Assembly (NCBI GenBank): GCA_018652335.1
Contig: JABICI010000061.1
Coordinates: forward strand, 1-39,542
From: Flavobacteriales bacterium
Lineage (GTDB): Bacteria > Bacteroidota > Bacteroidia > Flavobacteriales > BACL11
DNA length: 39,542 bases
Direction: 5' to 3'
Of the stretch, positions 18,712-28,535 are shown piece by piece. The notes under the pieces were generated by a model. The model did not search any database, was not told the origin of the DNA, and worked only from the letters and a program-made list of their open reading frames with translations. Each line of letters starts with the position of its first letter. Within the stretch, counting starts at the first letter, position 1. The translations under genes and the position numbers were made by a program.

Positions 18712-19483
18712 ATGGGAAAAATAATCTCTATCGCAAATCAGAAAGGCGGTGTTGGAAAGACTACAACAGCTATTAATTTAGCAGCAAGCTTAGGAGTTCT
18801 TGAAAAGAAGGTCTTGTTAGTTGATGCAGATCCGCAAGCAAATTCAACTTCAGGTGTTGGTTTTGATGCAAATAACATTACAAACAGCATATACGAATGC
18901 TTAATTGGCAAAGCAGAAACTAGTGACTGTATTATAAGTACTAAAAGTCCAAATTTATTTCTACTTCCAGCATCAATTAATTTAGTTGGTGCAGAAATAG
19001 AACTAGTTGAAAGTATTGAAAGAGAATATAAAATGAAAAATGCATTGACTTTAATAAAAGATCAATTTGATTATATTATTATTGATTGCGCTCCTTCATT
19101 AGGCTTATTAACTTTAAACGCATTATCTGCTTCAGATAGTGTAATAGTACCTATTCAATGTGAATATTTTGCTCTAAGGACTAGGAAAGCTACTTAATAC
19201 AATCAAAATCGTTCAGCAACGATTTAATATAGACCTACAAATTGAGGGCTTACTACTTACTATGTATGATACTAGATTAAGACTAGCAAACCAGGTTGTT
19301 GAAGAAGTTAAAACTCACTTTCAAGACATGGTTTTCAAAACTATTATTCACAGAAATGTAAGATTAGGTGAATCTCCATCTTTTGGAGAAACAATAGTTA
19401 TTCATGATGTTGCAAGTAAGGGAGCTATAAACTATCTTAATTTGGCAAATGAGTTGTTACAGAAATTAACGATTACTAAATAA
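18712..19483 (+). pseudogene. parA: ParA/Soj chromosome-partitioning ATPase, interrupted by frameshift near 19174-19177
   Basis: ORF 18712..19197 ([26 protein letters not shown]...[12 protein letters not shown]) continues in the +1 frame from 19178 as [45 protein letters not shown]...NELLQKLTITK to 19483. Confidence 0.88.
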
Positions 19484-19488
19484 TATTT

Positions 19489-20400
19489 ATGGGCAAAGAG
19501 AGAGGAGCATTAGGAAGAGGGCTAGCATCAATATTAGGAACTAATATTACAGATATTTCATCAAATACGAAAGTAGAAAACCAAACGACAACAGCAGAAA
19601 ATTTAGGAAAATTTCATGAAGTTAACTTAAGTCACATAACAACTAATCCTTTCCAACCAAGAACAGATTTCAATGTAGAAAAATTAAATGAGCTTGCTAC
19701 ATCTATTGAAAATTTAGGAGTTATACAGCCTATAACTGTTAGAAAAATGAAAGAGCAACAGTATCAGTTAATTTCTGGAGAAAGAAGATTTAGAGCATCT
19801 CAATTAGCAGGACTTACAAAAATACCAGCATTCATTAGAATAGCTAATGATCAACAAATGCTTGAAATGGCTTTGGTTGAAAATATTCAACGTGAAAATC
19901 TAAATCCAATTGAAGTTGCTCTAAGTTATAAACGACTTATAGATGAAATAAATCTTACACAAGAAGAATGTAGTGAACGAGTTGGAAAAAACAGAAGTAC
20001 AATATCAAATTTTTTACGACTTCTAAAACTACCTAACGAAATACAGAAAGCATTAATAAATGGTAAAATAAGTAATGGACATGCTAGATCACTAGTCTCC
20101 ATTAAATCAGAGGAATCACAAATTAATTTATTTTATGATATTATAGAAAATGGCTACTCAGTTAGAGAAGTAGAACAACTCTCAAAAGAGTTCTCATCAA
20201 AAACATACAAACAAATTTCGAAAGTTAAACCATCTAAATATACAGTGCCATTTAAATATCAAAAAATTATACATGATTTATCTAAGAAAACTAATACTTC
20301 CCTTGAACTAAGATATAATGAAAATGGAAAAGGAAAACTCATAATTCCTTTTAGTAATGAAAAAGGGCTAACTGATTTAATTAATCTTCTAAATAAATAA
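19489..20400 (+). CDS. parB: ParB/Spo0J chromosome-partitioning protein
   Basis: RGLASILG, NPFQPRTDF, LISGERRFRASQLAG, ENIQRENLNPIEVA, KNRSTISNFLRLLKLP. Confidence 0.95.
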   Translation: MGKERGALGRGLASILGTNITDISSNTKVENQTTTAENLGKFHEVNLSHITTNPFQPRTDFNVEKLNELATSIENLGVIQPITVRKMKEQQYQLISGERRFRASQLAGLTKIPAFIRIANDQQMLEMALVENIQRENLNPIEVALSYKRLIDEINLTQEECSERVGKNRSTISNFLRLLKLPNEIQKALINGKISNGHARSLVSIKSEESQINLFYDIIENGYSVREVEQLSKEFSSKTYKQISKVKPSKYTVPFKYQKIIHDLSKKTNTSLELRYNENGKGKLIIPFSNEKGLTDLINLLNK

Positions 20401-20401
20401 T

Positions 20402-20914
20402 TTGATTTTGAAAAAAAAATCACTTTTCTTGTGTTTCTTTTTCTTAAGCATATTAGTGTCCGCTCAAAGTTTTAAAAGTAAGAATGCTAAAAAAGCATCT
20501 CTTTATTCTGCAATAATTCCTGGTGCAGGCCAAATCTACACTGAAAAATATTGGAAAATACCAATAATTTATTCTGGACTTATTGCATCTGCGTATTACA
20601 TTAAACAAAATAACGATCAGTATAAACTCTACAGATCCACCTATTTAAACAGAATAAATAATGATAATAACACTGATCAATTTCAAGGAGAATATTCAAA
20701 TCAAGATTTAGTAACACTTACAGATTTTTACAGAAGAAATCGTGAGGTATCAACCTTACTATTTACGCTAACCTATCTTTTAAATATTATTGATGCTTCA
20801 GTAAGTGCACATCTTTTTAGTTTTGATGTATCTGAAGATTTATCAATGAATATTAAACCAATATATTTTATGCATTCTAAATCTTCTGGCATACAATTAT
20901 CATTCAATCTTTAA
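20402..20914 (+). CDS. DUF5683-like protein
   Basis: Signal peptide, then KKASLYSAIIPGAGQIYTEKYWKIPIIYSGL; parB-dapB neighbourhood; apparent TTG start. Confidence 0.8.
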   Translation: MILKKKSLFLCFFFLSILVSAQSFKSKNAKKASLYSAIIPGAGQIYTEKYWKIPIIYSGLIASAYYIKQNNDQYKLYRSTYLNRINNDNNTDQFQGEYSNQDLVTLTDFYRRNREVSTLLFTLTYLLNIIDASVSAHLFSFDVSEDLSMNIKPIYFMHSKSSGIQLSFNL

Positions 20915-20953
20915 TCAATTGTATTTTTTTCATTAAATTAACAATATAGTTTA

Positions 20954-20961
20954 TACTTTTG
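20954..20961 (+). promoter_or_regulatory. TAnnTTTG -7 element (TACTTTTG), 4 nt before dapB ATG
   Basis: TACTTTTG-agac-ATG(20966). Confidence 0.6.
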
Positions 20962-20965
20962 AGAC

Positions 20966-21631
20966 ATGAAAATAGCACTATTAGGAAATGGGAAAATGGG
21001 CAAGAAAATTAATGAATTAGCTTCTCTAAAAGGACATTCTATTGTATGTTGCTCTGACTCAAAAACATCTATTGAAACCCTTGATCTTTCTAATGCAGAT
21101 GTTGCTATTGATTTTAGTACTCCTGATTCAGCTTTTAAGAATATTACACATGCGATTTGTAGTGATATACCTGTTATATCTGGAACTACTGGCTGGTTGG
21201 ATAGGAAGTCTGAAATTGAAAACTTATGTACCAAAAAAAAAGGTGCCTTCCTATATTCATCTAATTTCAGTATCGGAGTTAACATTTTTTTTCAACTAAA
21301 TAAAATTCTAGCTAAATTAATGCAACAATATAAATATGACTGTACTATTAATGAAATTCATCACACAGATAAAATTGATTCTCCAAGTGGAACATCAATA
21401 ACATTAAAACAAGATATTGATACCATAAATAAAAAAAATATAACTGTAAAAAGTCAACGAGTTAAGGATACTGTAGGAACACATCGAATTAATTATTCAT
21501 CATTAAATGATGAGATCGAAATAAAACATACAGCTAAAAACCGAGAAGGTTTCGCTAAAGGTGCTATTTTAGCAGCTGAATGGATAATAGGAAAGAAAGG
21601 TGTGTTTAATATGAATGATATAATCAAATAA
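20966..21631 (+). CDS. dapB: 4-hydroxy-tetrahydrodipicolinate reductase
   Basis: MKIALLGNGKMGKKI; ISGTTGW; NFSIGVNIFFQL; EIHHTDKIDSPSGTS. Confidence 0.94.
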   Translation: MKIALLGNGKMGKKINELASLKGHSIVCCSDSKTSIETLDLSNADVAIDFSTPDSAFKNITHAICSDIPVISGTTGWLDRKSEIENLCTKKKGAFLYSSNFSIGVNIFFQLNKILAKLMQQYKYDCTINEIHHTDKIDSPSGTSITLKQDIDTINKKNITVKSQRVKDTVGTHRINYSSLNDEIEIKHTAKNREGFAKGAILAAEWIIGKKGVFNMNDIIK

Positions 21632-21635
21632 AAAC

Positions 21636-22898
21636 ATGAAATCAATAAAGCAATTACTTGGCAAGTCATTTAAAATTATCTCATTTATTTTAGCAACTAT
21701 TATATGGTGTGTATTTGTATATAGTATTGAGGGTGAATGGCTTTATTTCGTACCTCTAATTGCTGGTGATATTTTGTTTTGGGAGACAATTTCATGGCAG
21801 TTTTGGAAAAAGAAAGAGAAAAAAAAGAGCAAGAGCAAAAGTGAATTTAGATCTTGGATTGATGCAATTGGGTTTGCTATAATTGCTGCTACAATTTTAC
21901 GTACTTTTTTGATTGAAGCGTATACAATTCCAACATCTTCGATGGAAAAATCAATGCTAATTGGAGATTTCTTATTTGTTAGTAAAGTTGCATACGGACC
22001 TAGAGTTCCAATGACTCCTATAGCTGTACCTCTTGTACATCATACTGTGCCTTTTTTTGGTATAAAATCATATTCAGAATCCTTGAAATTTCCGTATCAT
22101 AGAATGAAAGGGCTTGGAAAAATCAAAAGAAATGATTGTGTTGTCTTTAATTGGCCGGCTGAGAAGCTGGGCCGACCAATTGACAAAAAAGAAAACTATG
22201 TAAAAAGATGTGTTGGTATTCCTGGTGACATATTAGAACTAACTGAATCAGAATTAATAGTTAATGGTACTGCACAAGAATTGTTTAAAGGAGTTAAGAA
22301 TCAATGGCACTACAAACTTATGACAAATGGTACTGGATTAAATCCAAATATTCTACGTGAAAAATATGATATCACGGAAGGAGGGCGTGGACGTAATAGA
22401 AATGAATACAACTTATCACTAACAAATGAAAATCGTGATGCATTAGCAAGTTTCTCAAATATTAGCTCAATAAAAAGAAAAGTAGAAAAAAAAGGGGTTT
22501 TTGCAAATTATATTTTTCCTCACAATGAAAATTACGCTTGGAACATAGATAATTTCGGTCCTATCAAAATTCCAGAAGCTGGTGCCAAGGTAGATTTAAC
22601 AATAACTAATTTATTAATTTATAAAGATATCATAGAAAGATATGAAAACAATAAACTTGAAATAATTGACAATCAAATTTATATTAACGATAAACTGTCT
22701 GAAAATTATGTTTTCAAAATGAATTATTACTGGATGATGGGTGATAATCGACATAATTCGGCAGACAGTAGATTTTGGGGATTTGTTCCAGAAAATCACA
22801 TAGTAGGGAAAGCACTTTTTATTTGGATGAGTTGGGATAAAAATGCTAAAGGGTTAAAGAAAGTAAGATGGAACCGTTTATTCACTAGTGTTAAATAA
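21636..22898 (+). CDS. lepB: Signal peptidase I
   Basis: IPTSSMEKSMLIGDFLFVSK catalytic Ser region; NYVKRCVGIPGD catalytic Lys region; MGDNRHNSADSRFWGFVPE. Confidence 0.95.
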   Translation: MKSIKQLLGKSFKIISFILATIIWCVFVYSIEGEWLYFVPLIAGDILFWETISWQFWKKKEKKKSKSKSEFRSWIDAIGFAIIAATILRTFLIEAYTIPTSSMEKSMLIGDFLFVSKVAYGPRVPMTPIAVPLVHHTVPFFGIKSYSESLKFPYHRMKGLGKIKRNDCVVFNWPAEKLGRPIDKKENYVKRCVGIPGDILELTESELIVNGTAQELFKGVKNQWHYKLMTNGTGLNPNILREKYDITEGGRGRNRNEYNLSLTNENRDALASFSNISSIKRKVEKKGVFANYIFPHNENYAWNIDNFGPIKIPEAGAKVDLTITNLLIYKDIIERYENNKLEIIDNQIYINDKLSENYVFKMNYYWMMGDNRHNSADSRFWGFVPENHIVGKALFIWMSWDKNAKGLKKVRWNRLFTSVK

Positions 22899-23505
22899 GC
22901 CTCTATTATCGACAGCATATTTAGCTCCAATTAGCTACTATGCGATTCTATTAAAGCAGAATAATAGTATGATCGAATATCATGAGCATTTTATTAAAAA
23001 AAGCATTAGAAATAGGTGTGATATAATGAATACAAATGGTAGGTTAAGCTTATCAATACCAATAAATAGTAAAAAAAAATCTCAAACAAAAATCTCAAAC
23101 ATTAAAATATCATATGCAGAAAATTGGCAAAAGAATCATTGGAAGTCAATTATTTCATCATATAATTCCTCCCCATTTTTCGAATATTATAAAGATAAAT
23201 TGAAGCCATATTTTCTAAAAAAAGAAGACTATCTTATTGATTTTAATAATAATCTGCAAAAAGAAATTTTAGCATTATTAAAAATAAAATTTACAAATAC
23301 CTACAATTCTATTTATAACAGAACAGGAGATTTTACTGATCTCAGAGACAATAATGCAATAAAAATAAATACTATAAAGTATGATCAAGTCTTTATGGAA
23401 AAACATAAGTTTATTAATAATTTATCAATAATTGACTTACTTTTCAACATGGGCCCAGAAAGTTTAGATTATCTTCATCAATTACAAATTAAGATTAATA
23501 TTTAA
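22888..23505 (+). CDS. WbqC-family protein
   Basis: STAYLAPISYYAILL, NRCDIMNTNGRLSLSIPI, WQKNHWKSIISSYNSSPFFEYY; GTG start; overlaps lepB by 11 nt. Confidence 0.85.
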   Translation: MLNKPLLSTAYLAPISYYAILLKQNNSMIEYHEHFIKKSIRNRCDIMNTNGRLSLSIPINSKKKSQTKISNIKISYAENWQKNHWKSIISSYNSSPFFEYYKDKLKPYFLKKEDYLIDFNNNLQKEILALLKIKFTNTYNSIYNRTGDFTDLRDNNAIKINTIKYDQVFMEKHKFINNLSIIDLLFNMGPESLDYLHQLQIKINI

Positions 23506-23554
23506 TTTTTCTGATAAGTAAAGCCTAATAATACAATTTATAATTTCATTTCTT

Positions 23555-23562
23555 TATTTTTG
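23555..23562 (+). promoter_or_regulatory. TAnnTTTG -7 element (TATTTTTG) upstream of acyl-CoA carboxylase
   Basis: Matches consensus; 13 nt between the element and GTG 23576. Confidence 0.4.
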
Positions 23563-23575
23563 AAAAAAAAACATA

Positions 23576-25204
23576 GTGGACTTAGAATTTAATAAAAATG
23601 ATGATAGGATGAGATTACTTATCTCTGAAATGAAAAGAAAGCATGCCAATATTTGTTTGGGAGGTGGAAAGAATAAAATTAAAAAACAACACGACAAAGG
23701 TAAGCTTACTGCAAGAGAACGAATTGATTACTTAAAAGACAACAATGTAGATTTTTTAGAGATAGGCTCTTTTGCTGGAGATGGGATGTATAAAGAATAT
23801 GGTGGATGTCCATCAGCTGGTGTAGTTGCCGGAATTACATTTGTAAGTAACAGGCAATGTGTTGTAATTGCAAACGATGCAACTGTAAAAGCAGGAGCTT
23901 GGTTTCCAATTACAGCTAAAAAGAATTTAAGAATGCAAGAAATTGCAATGGAAAATAGACTGCCAATAATTTACCTAGTTGATAGTGCTGGTGTTTTTCT
24001 TCCTTTGCAAGATGAAATATTTCCTGACAAAGAACATTTTGGAAGAATTTTCCGTAATAATGCAAAGATGAGTTCAATGGGAATTACACAAATTTCTGCT
24101 GTTATGGGAGCTTGTGTTGCAGGTGGTGCATATTTACCAATAATGAGTGACGAAGCACTTATAGTAAATAAAACAGGATCGATTTTTCTTGCTGGAAGTT
24201 ACCTTGTAAAAGCTGCGATTGGTGAAATTATTGATAACGAAACCTTGGGGGGAGCTTCAACACATTGCGAAATATCAGGAGTTACCGATTATAAAGCAAA
24301 AAATGACAAGGATGCATTAGATAAAATACGAAACATTATAAATAAAATTGGAAGTAATGAAAAGGCTGGTTTTAATAGAAATAAACCAGTAAATCCAAAA
24401 ATGAATGAAAAAGAGATTTATGGTATAGTTCACAGAAATAGAGCAAAACCATATAACATGAAAAGTATAATTAAACGTCTTTCAGATAATTCAGATTTTG
24501 ATGAATATAAAGAAGGATATGGAAAAACAATAATTTGTGGCTATGCTAGAATTGATGGCTGGGCAGTCGGTATTGTAGCTAATCAGCGAGAAATAATAAA
24601 AGACAAAAAAGGTGAAACCCAATTTGGTGGAGTTATCTACTCTGATTCAGCTGACAAGGCAGCCAGATTTATTGCAAATTGTAATCAAAAGAAAATACCT
24701 TTAGTTTTTCTTCAAGACGTGACTGGATTTATGGTTGGTTCTAAATCAGAACACGGAGGAATAATTAAAGATGGCGCTAAAATGGTAAATGCTATGGCAA
24801 ATTCTGTTGTGCCAAAATTCACTGTAATTATCGGAAACTCTTATGGGGCAGGCAACTATGCAATGTGTGGAAAAGCATATGACCCAAGACTAATTGTAGC
24901 ATGGCCAACAGCAGAAATAGCTGTTATGGGAGGAGAACAAGCTGCTAAAGTTTTATTACAGATTGAAAAAGCATCATTAAAAAATAAAGGCGAAGAAATT
25001 AATGAGAAAAAAGAGAGTAAAATACTAGATACCATTACAAAGAAATATAAAGAGCAAACTTCTCCATTTTATGCAGCATCTAGGCTGTGGATAGATGCTA
25101 TTATTGATCCTACTCAAACTAGAGAAGTAATTTCGATGGGGATTAATGCAGCAAATAATGCCCCAATTACAAAAGCATATAACCCAGGCATAATACAAAG
25201 CTAA
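23576..25204 (+). CDS. Acyl-CoA carboxylase carboxyltransferase subunit (methylcrotonyl-CoA carboxylase beta-like)
   Basis: KLTARERIDYL, PLQDEIFPDKEHFGRIFRNNAKMSSMGI, FLQDVTGFMVGSKSEHGGIIKDGAKMV, GNSYGAGNYAMCGKAYDPR; GTG start. Confidence 0.9.
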   Translation: MDLEFNKNDDRMRLLISEMKRKHANICLGGGKNKIKKQHDKGKLTARERIDYLKDNNVDFLEIGSFAGDGMYKEYGGCPSAGVVAGITFVSNRQCVVIANDATVKAGAWFPITAKKNLRMQEIAMENRLPIIYLVDSAGVFLPLQDEIFPDKEHFGRIFRNNAKMSSMGITQISAVMGACVAGGAYLPIMSDEALIVNKTGSIFLAGSYLVKAAIGEIIDNETLGGASTHCEISGVTDYKAKNDKDALDKIRNIINKIGSNEKAGFNRNKPVNPKMNEKEIYGIVHRNRAKPYNMKSIIKRLSDNSDFDEYKEGYGKTIICGYARIDGWAVGIVANQREIIKDKKGETQFGGVIYSDSADKAARFIANCNQKKIPLVFLQDVTGFMVGSKSEHGGIIKDGAKMVNAMANSVVPKFTVIIGNSYGAGNYAMCGKAYDPRLIVAWPTAEIAVMGGEQAAKVLLQIEKASLKNKGEEINEKKESKILDTITKKYKEQTSPFYAASRLWIDAIIDPTQTREVISMGINAANNAPITKAYNPGIIQS

Positions 25205-25321
25205 AATCTGCTTATATTTTAATTAATCTACAGATGATATTTGTAATTAGAATTTTTATATTACACTTTTAGAAATTGAAATATTAGTTTAAGTATACAT
25301 CTTAAAATAGAATCTACTTGC

Positions 25322-25329
25322 TATATTTG
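25322..25329 (+). promoter_or_regulatory. TAnnTTTG -7 element (TATATTTG) upstream of thrS
   Basis: Matches consensus; 18 nt between the element and ATG 25348. Confidence 0.5.
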
Positions 25330-25347
25330 TGAATTAAAAATTTATTA

Positions 25348-27291
25348 ATGATTAATATTACCTTACCAGACGGAAGCATTAAAAATGTAAATCCAGGAAC
25401 ATCATCAATGGATATTGCAATGAATATTTCTGAAGGATTAGCCAGAAATATCTTGTGTGCTAGCGTTAATGGTGAAGTATGGGATGTTAATCGACCAATT
25501 AATACAGACGCATCATTAATTCTACACACTTGGAATGACGATGAAGGTAAAATGAGTTTCTGGCATTCCTCTGCTCATATCTTAGCTGAAGCACTAGAAG
25601 CTCTATACCCAGGTGTCAAACTTGGAATAGGTCCTGCTATAGATAATGGATTTTATTACGATGTTGATCTTGGAAATCATATTCTTACTTTAGAAGAATT
25701 GCCTAAAATTGAGAAGAAAATGAAAGAACTAGCTTCTCAAAAATTGTCCTTTGAAAGATATTATATTTCAAAGCAAGATGCGCTAAATTTTTTCAATAAA
25801 AAGGGAGATGAATATAAATTAGAATTACTCGAAGAACTAAAAGATGGAGATATAACATTCTATAAGCAAGGTAATTTTACTGATCTCTGTAAAGGCCCTC
25901 ACATTCCTTCTACAGGTAAGATAAAAGCAGTAAAATTATTAAATATTGCTGGAGCTTATTGGAGAGGAGATGAAAAGCGAAAACAATTGACACGAATTTA
26001 TGGAGTATCATTCCCAAAACAAAAAGAGCTTATTGCTCATCTTGATCTATTAGAAGAAGCGAAGAAACGAGACCACAGAAAACTTGGGAAGGAAATGGAA
26101 CTTTTTACCTTTTCACAAAAAGTTGGTCAAGGATTACCGTTATGGCTTCCTAAAGGAGCACAATTAAGAGAAAAATTAGAAAATTTTCTTAAAAAAGCAC
26201 AAACTCAAGCAGGATATTTACCAGTAATTACCCCACACATTGGCAATAAGGACTTATATGTTTGTTCTGGTCATTATGAAAAGTATGGGGAAGATTCGTT
26301 TCAACCAATAAAAACACCTAATGAAGGAGAAGAATTTTATTTAAAGCCAATGAACTGTCCACATCATTGCGAGATATACAAAACAAAACAATATTCGTAT
26401 AGAGATCTTCCAGTTCGATTTGCTGAATTTGGGACAGTTTACCGTTATGAACAATCTGGAGAATTACATGGCCTGACACGCGTAAGAGGCTTTACTCAAG
26501 ACGATGCACATTTATTTGTAAGACCAGATCAAGTAAAACAAGAATTTATAGCAGTGATTGATCTTGTACTATATGTTTTTAAAGCTCTAGGATTTTCAAA
26601 CTACAAAGCTCAAATCTCATTACGTGATCCAAAAAATAAAATAAAATACATTGGTTCTGATGAAAACTGGACTAAAGCTGAAAATTCTATAATTGAAGCA
26701 GCCAAAGAAAAAGGGCTAGAAACAGTAATTGAATATGGTGAGGCAGCCTTTTATGGACCTAAACTAGATTTTATGGTAAAAGATGCACTCTTTAGAGAGT
26801 GGCAACTTGGTACAATTCAAGTTGATTATAATCTACCAGAAAGGTTTGAATTAGAATATACAGGTGCAGATAATCAAAAGCATAGACCAGTTATGATCCA
26901 TAGAGCACCATTTGGATCAATGGAGAGATTTGTCGCAATTCTTATTGAACATTGTAGTGGTAATTTTCCTATATGGCTTGCACCAGATCAGTTTATTATT
27001 TTACCTATTAGTGAAAAATATCATGATTATGCAAAAAAAGTATCTAAATTTCTAAAAAAATACGATATTTGCGGCCCGATAGATTTTAGAGCTGAAACTA
27101 CAGGAAGAAAAATTAGAGATGCTGAAGTTTCTAAAAAGCCTTATATTATCATTGTTGGAGAGAGAGAAGAAAATGAAGAAAGCATATCTGTTCGTAGGCA
27201 TGGAGGAGAAAATTTAGGAAACATGTTAACATCAGAGCTTAAAGATTTAATAAAAGAAGAAATAAATAAATTAATAACGTTTAATAATTAA
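25348..27291 (+). CDS. thrS: Threonyl-tRNA synthetase
   Basis: TGS domain, [55 protein letters not shown]. Confidence 0.97.
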   Translation: MINITLPDGSIKNVNPGTSSMDIAMNISEGLARNILCASVNGEVWDVNRPINTDASLILHTWNDDEGKMSFWHSSAHILAEALEALYPGVKLGIGPAIDNGFYYDVDLGNHILTLEELPKIEKKMKELASQKLSFERYYISKQDALNFFNKKGDEYKLELLEELKDGDITFYKQGNFTDLCKGPHIPSTGKIKAVKLLNIAGAYWRGDEKRKQLTRIYGVSFPKQKELIAHLDLLEEAKKRDHRKLGKEMELFTFSQKVGQGLPLWLPKGAQLREKLENFLKKAQTQAGYLPVITPHIGNKDLYVCSGHYEKYGEDSFQPIKTPNEGEEFYLKPMNCPHHCEIYKTKQYSYRDLPVRFAEFGTVYRYEQSGELHGLTRVRGFTQDDAHLFVRPDQVKQEFIAVIDLVLYVFKALGFSNYKAQISLRDPKNKIKYIGSDENWTKAENSIIEAAKEKGLETVIEYGEAAFYGPKLDFMVKDALFREWQLGTIQVDYNLPERFELEYTGADNQKHRPVMIHRAPFGSMERFVAILIEHCSGNFPIWLAPDQFIILPISEKYHDYAKKVSKFLKKYDICGPIDFRAETTGRKIRDAEVSKKPYIIIVGEREENEESISVRRHGGENLGNMLTSELKDLIKEEINKLITFNN

Positions 27292-27302
27292 AAAATAATA
27301 AG

Positions 27303-27851
27303 ATCGCAATTAGAAGACCATATAGAGGTAGAGTAATTCCAAAAAAATTACACAAAACAAATAGAGAAATTACAGCAGCATTTGTCAGAATGGTAGGAGA
27401 TAAAGTTGAACCAAAAATTTGTTCATTAGACGAAGCAATAAAAATAGCAAAGAATCTTAATTTAGATCTAGTTGAAATCTCACCAAATGTTGATCCTCCT
27501 GTATGTAAAGTTATAGATTATAAGAAATTTATTTACGATCAAAAAAAGAAACTTAAAACAATACAAAGTAAAGCACAAAAAGTTGTAATAAAGGAGTTAA
27601 GGTTTGGCCCCAATACTGGAGATCATGATTTTGAATTTAAATTAAAACATGCCAAGAGTTTTCTTAAAGATGGAGCAAAAGTAAGGGCATTTGTTTTCTT
27701 TAGAGGAAGAACAATCATCTTCAAGGAACAAGGACAAATACTCCTCTTAAAATTAGCACAAGCTCTTGAAGAATTTGGAGTAGTTGAGGAAATGCCAAAG
27801 CTAGATGGAAAAAAAATGATAATGATTATTGCACCAAAAAAGAAGAAATAA
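27303..27851 (+). CDS. infC: Translation initiation factor IF-3, initiated at a non-canonical ATC codon
   Basis: Upstream in-frame extension of ORF 27390..27851: ATC-GCA-ATT-AGA-AGA = (M)AIRRPYRGRVIPKKLHKTNREITAAFVR-MVGDKVEPK...; body ISPNVDPPVCKVIDYKKF, KELRFGPNTGDHDFEFKLKHAKSFLKDGAKVRAFVFFRGR. Confidence 0.88.
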   Translation: MAIRRPYRGRVIPKKLHKTNREITAAFVRMVGDKVEPKICSLDEAIKIAKNLNLDLVEISPNVDPPVCKVIDYKKFIYDQKKKLKTIQSKAQKVVIKELRFGPNTGDHDFEFKLKHAKSFLKDGAKVRAFVFFRGRTIIFKEQGQILLLKLAQALEEFGVVEEMPKLDGKKMIMIIAPKKKK

Positions 27852-27863
27852 AAAACAAAGAAA

Positions 27864-28058
27864 ATGCCAAAAATGAAAACAAAAGCTGGAGCAAAAAAAA
27901 GGTTTAAATTAACCGGCTCTGGAAAATTAAAAAGAAAGCAAGCGTTTAAGTCTCACATCTTGACAAAAAAAGAAACTAAACAAAAGCACAACCTGACTAA
28001 AACCGAATATGTATCAAAAGCAGATACAAAAAGTATTAAATTACAGTTAGGAATATAA
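27864..28058 (+). CDS. rpmI: 50S ribosomal protein L35
   Basis: [36 protein letters not shown]. Confidence 0.96.
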   Translation: MPKMKTKAGAKKRFKLTGSGKLKRKQAFKSHILTKKETKQKHNLTKTEYVSKADTKSIKLQLGI

Positions 28059-28066
28059 TGAAACTA

Positions 28067-28124
28067 AACTAAGGTTATCAACCAGGTATTTAGTTCAAAT
28101 AAGAGCTTTAAGCCACTATCTACC
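28067..28124 (+). promoter_or_regulatory. Candidate structured region in rpmI-rplT spacer
   Basis: AACTAA(28067-72)/TTAGTT(28090-95) enclosing GGTT(28073-76)-ATC-AACC(28080-83); bulge GGTA (28085-88) complementary to TACC (28121-24) upstream of rplT. Confidence 0.25.
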
Positions 28125-28139
28125 AAAAAACAATAAATT

Positions 28140-28484
28140 ATGCCAAGATCAGTAAACTCAGTAGCAGCTAAAGCTAGAAGAGACAAAATTTTAAAAGCAG
28201 CCAAAGGTTACTTTGGAAGAAGAAAAAACGTTCATACAGTTGCTAAAAATGCTGTAGAGAAAGGTATGCAGTATGCATACAGAGACAGAAAAAATAAAAA
28301 GAGAACTTTCAGAGCATTATGGATACAAAGAATTAATGCAGGAAGTAGGCTATATGGCATGTCATACTCTCAATTTATGGGTAAAATTCATGCAAATGGA
28401 ATTGAACTGAACAGAAAAGTTTTAGCTGACTTAGCAATGAATCATCCTAAAGCCTTTAAATCAGTAATTGATAAAGTAAAATAA
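28140..28484 (+). CDS. rplT: 50S ribosomal protein L20
   Basis: [55 protein letters not shown]. Confidence 0.97.
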   Translation: MPRSVNSVAAKARRDKILKAAKGYFGRRKNVHTVAKNAVEKGMQYAYRDRKNKKRTFRALWIQRINAGSRLYGMSYSQFMGKIHANGIELNRKVLADLAMNHPKAFKSVIDKVK

Positions 28485-28489
28485 AAATA

Positions 28490-28523
28490 AAAAAGTAGGT
28501 AAACATAAGTTTACCTACTTTTT
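28490..28523. terminator. Bidirectional intrinsic terminator between rplT and yqeY-like gene
   Basis: Perfect 15-bp inverted repeat AAAAAGTAGGTAAAC-ataa-GTTTACCTACTTTTT; A-tract and T-tract flanks serve both strands. Confidence 0.88.
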
Positions 28524-28535
28524 AAACATACCACA

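Noticed and set aside
19171-19180. Ty1-like +1 frameshift heptamer reading of CTA-AGG-A in parA
   Set aside because: Resembles CUU-AGG-C only loosely; tRNA re-pairing on UAA would be poor and the product would lack a conserved Glu. Indel or sequencing error is favoured, though not excluded from checking.
18600-20450. parS site near parAB
   Set aside because: Looked for a palindrome centred on CACGTG; none found in or around parAB.
20938-21285. 115-aa minus-strand ORF antisense to dapB
   Set aside because: Complete overlap with dapB; no similarity to known families.
25205-25347. Possible tRNA or T-box/riboswitch in the 143-nt thrS leader region
   Set aside because: AT-rich with no cloverleaf, T-box core or clear stable hairpin; only a TAnnTTTG element is supported.
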